Assembly: GCA_036526255.1 (NCBI GenBank)
Contig: DATCYW010000058.1
Span: forward strand, 55,990-119,989
DNA length: 64,000 nucleotides
Direction: 5' to 3'
Source: Malonomonas sp036526255
GTDB taxonomy: Bacteria; Desulfobacterota; Desulfuromonadia; Desulfuromonadales; Geopsychrobacteraceae
The notes under the pieces are model-generated. The model was not told the origin of the DNA. It did not search any database and was given only the letters and a program-made list of their open reading frames with translations. Positions 60,135-64,000 of this stretch are shown here, in pieces. The position numbers were made by a program, and so were the translations under genes. How positions within the stretch are numbered: the stretch's first letter is position 1; every line of letters starts with the position of its first letter.

Positions 60135-62327
60135 TTAAAACATATCGAGCGGATCGACATCAATTGTCAGCACCACCCCTTTGCTGATCTGCCGGGCCAG
60201 GCTCTCCAGCTGCGGCAGCATACGCCTTAAGGGCGGGCGTTGATACGATTTTAACAGAATTTGGAAACGACTTTTACCCCGTAACCGAAACAGTGGACAG
60301 GGGCTGGGACCAAGGATTTCAACCTCGCCGCCGACCTGGCTCAAATCCTCGACCAGGCGCTGCGCCGCCGCCTTCACCTGCGCTTCGTAGTTGCCGGCCA
60401 GAATCAGGTTGACCAGAAACCCACAAGGGGGATAGCCAAGCTCCTGGCGAAAAGGGATTTCTTCGGCGTAGAACTGCCGGTAATCCTGCTGGGCGGCGCA
60501 GGTCAGCGCATAATGCTCCGGATTAAAGGTCTGGATCAGCACCCTGCCGCCGCCGCTGGCGCGACCGGCGCGACCGGCGACCTGGGTCAGCAGCGAAAAG
60601 CTGCGTTCGGCGGCGCGAAAATCGGGCAGATTGAGGATGCTGTCGGCGCCGAGCACCCCGACCAGACTGACGCCGGGAAAATCATGCCCCTTGGCGATCA
60701 TCTGGGTACCAACCAGAATATCGATCTCCCCCGCCATCATTTTATTGACCAGCCGTTGATGGGCACCCTTGCGGCTGGTGGTGTCGCGATCCATCCGCGC
60801 TATCCGCGCGCCGGGGAAGAGTTCGGCCAGTTCCTGCTCCAGTCGCTCGGTGCCGGCCCCTTGCGGTTCGATATTCAGACCATGGCACTTGGGGCAGACT
60901 TCGGCCGGCGGTTCGAAATAATCACAATAATGACAGCGCACCTGGCGTTGCCCCTGATGAAAGGTCAGGGTGATTTCACAGTTCGGGCAGTGAAAGCTGC
61001 TGCCGCAATCGGTGCAGAGCAGAAAGGGCGCAAAGCCGCGCCTGTTAAGCAACAGCAACGCCTGCTGGCGCAGCTCCAGCGACTGCTGAAGCGCCTCAAT
61101 CAAGGCATTCGACAGGGTTCCATCGGGCAGCTGCTTGGTCAGATCGATCAGCTCGACGGCCGGCATCGCCCCGGCGTGGCTGCGTTTTTCCAGTGTCAGG
61201 TAGCTGATAATCCCCTGCTGGCTGCGATAATAACTGCCGAGCGACGGCGTGGCGCTGCCGAGCAGCACCGGGCAGCCCTGCTGCTGGCCGCGCATCAGCG
61301 CCAGATCGCGGGCGTTGTAGCGAAACCCCTCCCCCTGTTTGTAGCTGGCCTCGTGCTCTTCGTCGACGATGATCAGGCCGGGATTCTGTAACGGCGCAAA
61401 GATCGCCGAGCGGGCGCCGATGACGATCTGCACCTGATCGCGGACAATCGCCCGCCAGGCATCGTAACGTTCCCCGTCGGAAAGGCCGCTGTGCAGCACC
61501 GCCAATTTCACGCCGCGCCCTTCAAAGCGGGCGCGGAAACGGGCCACCAGCTGCGGCGTCAAGGCAATCTCCGGCACCAGCACCAGCGCCTGTTTTTCGT
61601 TTTCCAGGCAGTTTTCCACCGCCCGCAGGTAAACCTCGGTCTTGCCGCTACCGGTCACCCCGTGCAGCAGAAAGGCCTGAAAAGTAGCGGCGGTCAGCGC
61701 CGCGGTAACGACATCCAGCGCCACCTGCTGCTCGTCGGTCAAGGTCAGGTCGGTATCGGTCGGCAAGGGTTCGGCAAAGAAAGGGTCGCGCTGTTTCTCC
61801 TGTTGTTGCTCCTGTAGAAAACCGAGCTCCACCAGCCGTTTCAGCGGCGCGTGCGGTGTGTCAAACGCCTCGCGCAGCCGACTCAGCTCGACCGGCTGCT
61901 GCTCGCGGATGAAATCGTACAGCTGGCGCTGCTTTTCACCCCGCGGCCGCTCCTCTGCCTGCGTCACTGAATAGACCGACTCGTTGAGGATTTTGGTTGT
62001 CGACTTGTCGCTGCCAAGCCCGGCCGGCAGCGACGAGCGGATCACCTGCCCGACCGGATGACAGTAATATTCCGCCGCCCAGCGCAGCAGCTTGATCAAC
62101 TCCGGAGTCAGCAGCGGCTCAGCATCGAGCAACTCCTTGACCTCTTTTAAGCCCTCCGGCTCGCCCTGCCGTAACTCGAGCAGAAAACCGACCGTCGTCC
62201 GCCGCCCGAACGGCACCCGCACCCGCATCCCGACCTGGGCCTGCCCCTGCAATGAGGTTGGAACCCGGTAAGAAAACAGCTGTTTAAGTGGTGCATTGAC
62301 AGCAATCTCGGCAATTAATTCAGGCAT
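60135..62327 (-). CDS. priA: primosomal helicase PriA
   Basis: A 730-aa superfamily 2 DNA helicase. The N-terminal DNA-binding domain (about 1-180) is followed by Walker A GVTGSGKTE, DEEH in IIVDEEHEASYKQGEG, and eight zinc Cys (CTDCGSSFHCPNC and CHYCDYFEPPAEVCPKC). The second RecA lobe has GTQMIAKGHDFPGVSLVG and QVAGRAGR. It restarts stalled replication forks. No other replication gene adjacent. Confidence 0.96.
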   Translation of the reverse strand: MPELIAEIAVNAPLKQLFSYRVPTSLQGQAQVGMRVRVPFGRRTTVGFLLELRQGEPEGLKEVKELLDAEPLLTPELIKLLRWAAEYYCHPVGQVIRSSLPAGLGSDKSTTKILNESVYSVTQAEERPRGEKQRQLYDFIREQQPVELSRLREAFDTPHAPLKRLVELGFLQEQQQEKQRDPFFAEPLPTDTDLTLTDEQQVALDVVTAALTAATFQAFLLHGVTGSGKTEVYLRAVENCLENEKQALVLVPEIALTPQLVARFRARFEGRGVKLAVLHSGLSDGERYDAWRAIVRDQVQIVIGARSAIFAPLQNPGLIIVDEEHEASYKQGEGFRYNARDLALMRGQQQGCPVLLGSATPSLGSYYRSQQGIISYLTLEKRSHAGAMPAVELIDLTKQLPDGTLSNALIEALQQSLELRQQALLLLNRRGFAPFLLCTDCGSSFHCPNCEITLTFHQGQRQVRCHYCDYFEPPAEVCPKCHGLNIEPQGAGTERLEQELAELFPGARIARMDRDTTSRKGAHQRLVNKMMAGEIDILVGTQMIAKGHDFPGVSLVGVLGADSILNLPDFRAAERSFSLLTQVAGRAGRASGGGRVLIQTFNPEHYALTCAAQQDYRQFYAEEIPFRQELGYPPCGFLVNLILAGNYEAQVKAAAQRLVEDLSQVGGEVEILGPSPCPLFRLRGKSRFQILLKSYQRPPLRRMLPQLESLARQISKGVVLTIDVDPLDMF

Positions 62328-62482
62328 CGATCCAGCAACTTTCTGACAGGAATTTTCAGAGTTATTCTTACCACAGGGCAGGCAGCAGCGAGGAGATTTT
62401 TAATACAGCCGAAGGCTGTGTCTGCGCGGGGGCATACAGCTGAGCGTTTTCCGCTATACTGGTTAAAAACAGGGAGGCTGCG

Positions 62483-63757
62483 ATGCGCATTCAGCTCAAG
62501 TACGGTGACACGGGTTTACAGATCGAAGCGCCGGAAACACCGAACTTCATCGGTGTGCTTTATCCACAGGAGACCAAGGTGTTAGCTGCTCCGCAGGAGG
62601 CGGTCCGGCAGTCATTGCGGCAACCGATCGCCAGTGCCTCGCTCCAGGAACTGGCGCGGGGCAAGACCGACGCGGTGATCGTCATCAGCGACATCACCCG
62701 ACCGGTACCGAACGCGCTGCTGCTGCCGCTGATCATCGAACAGCTGGCAGCGGCGGGTATCCCCGACGACAAGATCAGCATCCTGATCGCCACCGGCATC
62801 CACCGCCCCAACGAGGGTGCCGAGCTGGAACGGCTGGTCGGCAAAGCGATTGCCGCCAACTACCGGATCATCAACCACTTCTCGAAAAACCTGGACGAAA
62901 TGCAACTGGTCGGGCAGATCGGCGACGGCGTACCGGCATTGGTCAACAAGCATTACCTGGCGGCCGACCTGAAAATCCTGACCGGTTTCATCGAACCGCA
63001 CATGTGGGCCGGCTTCTCCGGCGGGCGTAAATCGATCCTGCCGGGGATCTCCTCGGTGAAGACCCTTGAGTTCATGCACGGACCGGAGATGGTGGCTCAC
63101 CCGCAGACCCGCTACGGCGTCCTCGAAGGCAATCCCTTTCACGAAGCGGGGCTGGAAATCATGGCCAAAGCCGGCGCTGATTTCATCGTCAACGTCACCC
63201 TTGACACGACCAAGCAGTTGACCGGGGTATTCTCCGGCCACCCGGTCGAGGCACATCTGGCCGGAGTGGAATTTCTCTCCCGCCATTGCGTGCACAGCCT
63301 TGACGAACCGCTCGATTTCGTTGTCACCACCAACGCCGGGGCGCCGCTTGACTGTAACCTCTACCAGACCGCCAAGGGGATATCAGGCGTGGCCGGGGCG
63401 ACCCGCGAGGGGGGCGTAATTTTGATCGCCACTGAATGCCTGGAAGGGTTCGGCAGCGAAGAATATCGGGCGGTCTTCGAGCACGCCACCACGCCGCAAG
63501 CGTTTATCGACAAGTTGCTGAAGAAGGAATTCTTCCTTCCCGATCAGTGGTGCGCCCAGGAGACCTACCAGGTGATGCTGAAGAATGAAATCTGGGTCCA
63601 CACCAGTGGGATCGACGCCGCCACTCTTGAGCGCTTCCACTTCCGCCCGGTGGCGCAGATCGATAAGGCAATCACCGAGCTGTTGCAGCGTTTCGGCCAG
63701 AACGCCCGCTGGGCGATCGTGCCGGATGGGCCGCTGCTGATCCTCAAGGTTGCCTAG
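62483..63757 (+). CDS. larA: LarA-family (nickel-dependent racemase-like) protein
   Basis: A 424-aa protein. The LarA signature residues keep exact spacing: R73 (ITRPVPN), H107 (ATGIHRPNEG), H173, K183 and H199 in EPHMWAGFSGGRKSILPG and the following FMHG. K183 is the equivalent of the lysine that carries the nickel-pincer cofactor. The family covers lactate racemase and relatives on malate, glycerate and other 2-hydroxyacids. No larB, larC or larE is in the window. GGGAGG precedes the ATG. Confidence 0.87.
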   Translation: MRIQLKYGDTGLQIEAPETPNFIGVLYPQETKVLAAPQEAVRQSLRQPIASASLQELARGKTDAVIVISDITRPVPNALLLPLIIEQLAAAGIPDDKISILIATGIHRPNEGAELERLVGKAIAANYRIINHFSKNLDEMQLVGQIGDGVPALVNKHYLAADLKILTGFIEPHMWAGFSGGRKSILPGISSVKTLEFMHGPEMVAHPQTRYGVLEGNPFHEAGLEIMAKAGADFIVNVTLDTTKQLTGVFSGHPVEAHLAGVEFLSRHCVHSLDEPLDFVVTTNAGAPLDCNLYQTAKGISGVAGATREGGVILIATECLEGFGSEEYRAVFEHATTPQAFIDKLLKKEFFLPDQWCAQETYQVMLKNEIWVHTSGIDAATLERFHFRPVAQIDKAITELLQRFGQNARWAIVPDGPLLILKVA

Positions 63758-63902
63758 TCAGAACCCCGCCGGGGAAGACAAGACATTGGATCATCCAGAG
63801 AAAACCGCGGTTTCAACTTATTCCAAACAGCAAACAAAAACCCCCTGGCCGCAATCAAGCCTAGCCGGTCGGTAAGCGTGTTGACCATCTAAGCAAGAAC
63901 AA

Positions 63903-63940
63903 GCAAAGCCCTCTAAAATTAGATACTTAGAGGGCTTTGC
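63903..63940 (+). terminator. hairpin downstream of larA
   Basis: A 14-bp perfect stem (63903-63916 with 63927-63940, GCAAAGCCCTCTAA/TTAGAGGGCTTTGC) with a 10-nt loop. Only CTTT follows, so termination efficiency is uncertain, and it may also serve a minus-strand gene beyond the window. The stretch 63758-64000 holds nothing else that I can recognise. Confidence 0.6.
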
Positions 63941-64000
63941 CTTTCGTAGATTTTCAAGATGAAGTCAAATGGTTAAACTACTGAAATTCCATGCTGCCTT

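Noticed and set aside
1..64000. CRISPR arrays, tRNA and rRNA genes, prophage or defence islands
   Set aside because: No regularly spaced repeats, cloverleaf structures, rRNA-like stretches, integrases or transposases were seen on either strand.

Overview
The window reads as ordinary chromosome of a Gram-negative anaerobe of the Desulfuromonadales/Geobacterales type. This placement is an inference from gene content: a low-molecular-weight assimilatory-type sulfite reductase, CcsBA-type cytochrome c maturation, a FapA/DUF342 protein, two GGDEF-EAL proteins, an AhbD-like radical SAM protein beside hemE/hemH, a caa3 oxidase and lipoproteins with clear lipoboxes. About 60 protein genes pack both strands densely. 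No rRNA, tRNA, CRISPR array, transposase or phage gene was seen.

Layout. 1-2.2 kb: the end of a c-type cytochrome gene, a small unknown protein, a Bax inhibitor-1-like protein and a DUF2238 membrane protein. 2.3-2.8 kb: a gene-free, roughly 500-bp imperfect palindrome with a hairpin at each end. 2.8-7.6 kb: a complete branched-chain amino acid ABC transporter operon (binding protein, two permeases, two ATPases) with a possible attenuator in its leader and a strong hairpin after the binding-protein gene. 8-10.2 kb: a TVP38/VTT membrane domain fused to a disulfide oxidoreductase. 10.2-13.5 kb: a NapH-like membrane ferredoxin, then slyX, rhodanese, MauE-like and KamA-like radical SAM genes. 13.7-19.2 kb: a SCO protein, an A2-type caa3 cytochrome oxidase with a diheme subunit II, and heme O synthase.

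19.3-31.5 kb: an ACT protein with peptide deformylase, LysR plus rhodanese, a DUF2959 lipoprotein, a GGDEF-EAL protein overlapping a LysE exporter tail to tail, a UDG-like protein, DUF2288, FapA, a ferritin-like protein, protoporphyrinogen oxidase and a CbpA-type co-chaperone. 31.6-34.4 kb: an unknown Cys/His-rich exported protein, then ResB and CcsB. 34.5-41.8 kb: a large sensor GGDEF-EAL protein, then the heme genes (AhbD-like, hemE, hemH, and a Cys-rich micro-gene coupled to hemH) and an unknown secreted protein.

41.9-64 kb: an NMO-like flavin enzyme, a two-component system, an SLC12-like transporter, a rubredoxin-DUF2231 protein with the small sulfite reductase, quinone oxidoreductase, a CDGSH protein with an altered second site, FMN reductase, shikimate kinase, CBS, TPR, YaiI, LysR/YceI, a Na+/H+ antiporter, a second ACT protein, Nudix, a hybrid kinase, MltA, PriA and a LarA-family protein.

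Taken together the genes stress heme and cytochrome function (heme synthesis, heme O, SCO, ResB/CcsB, oxidase), Fe-S and sulfur redox chemistry, and c-di-GMP signalling. I see no convincing undescribed defence or mobile system. The strongest unexplained items are the large palindromic element at about 2.3-2.8 kb, the slyX-rhodanese-MauE-KamA operon, the heme cluster with its Cys-rich micro-gene, and the variant CDGSH protein. All family calls come from motif recognition by eye, without database searches.
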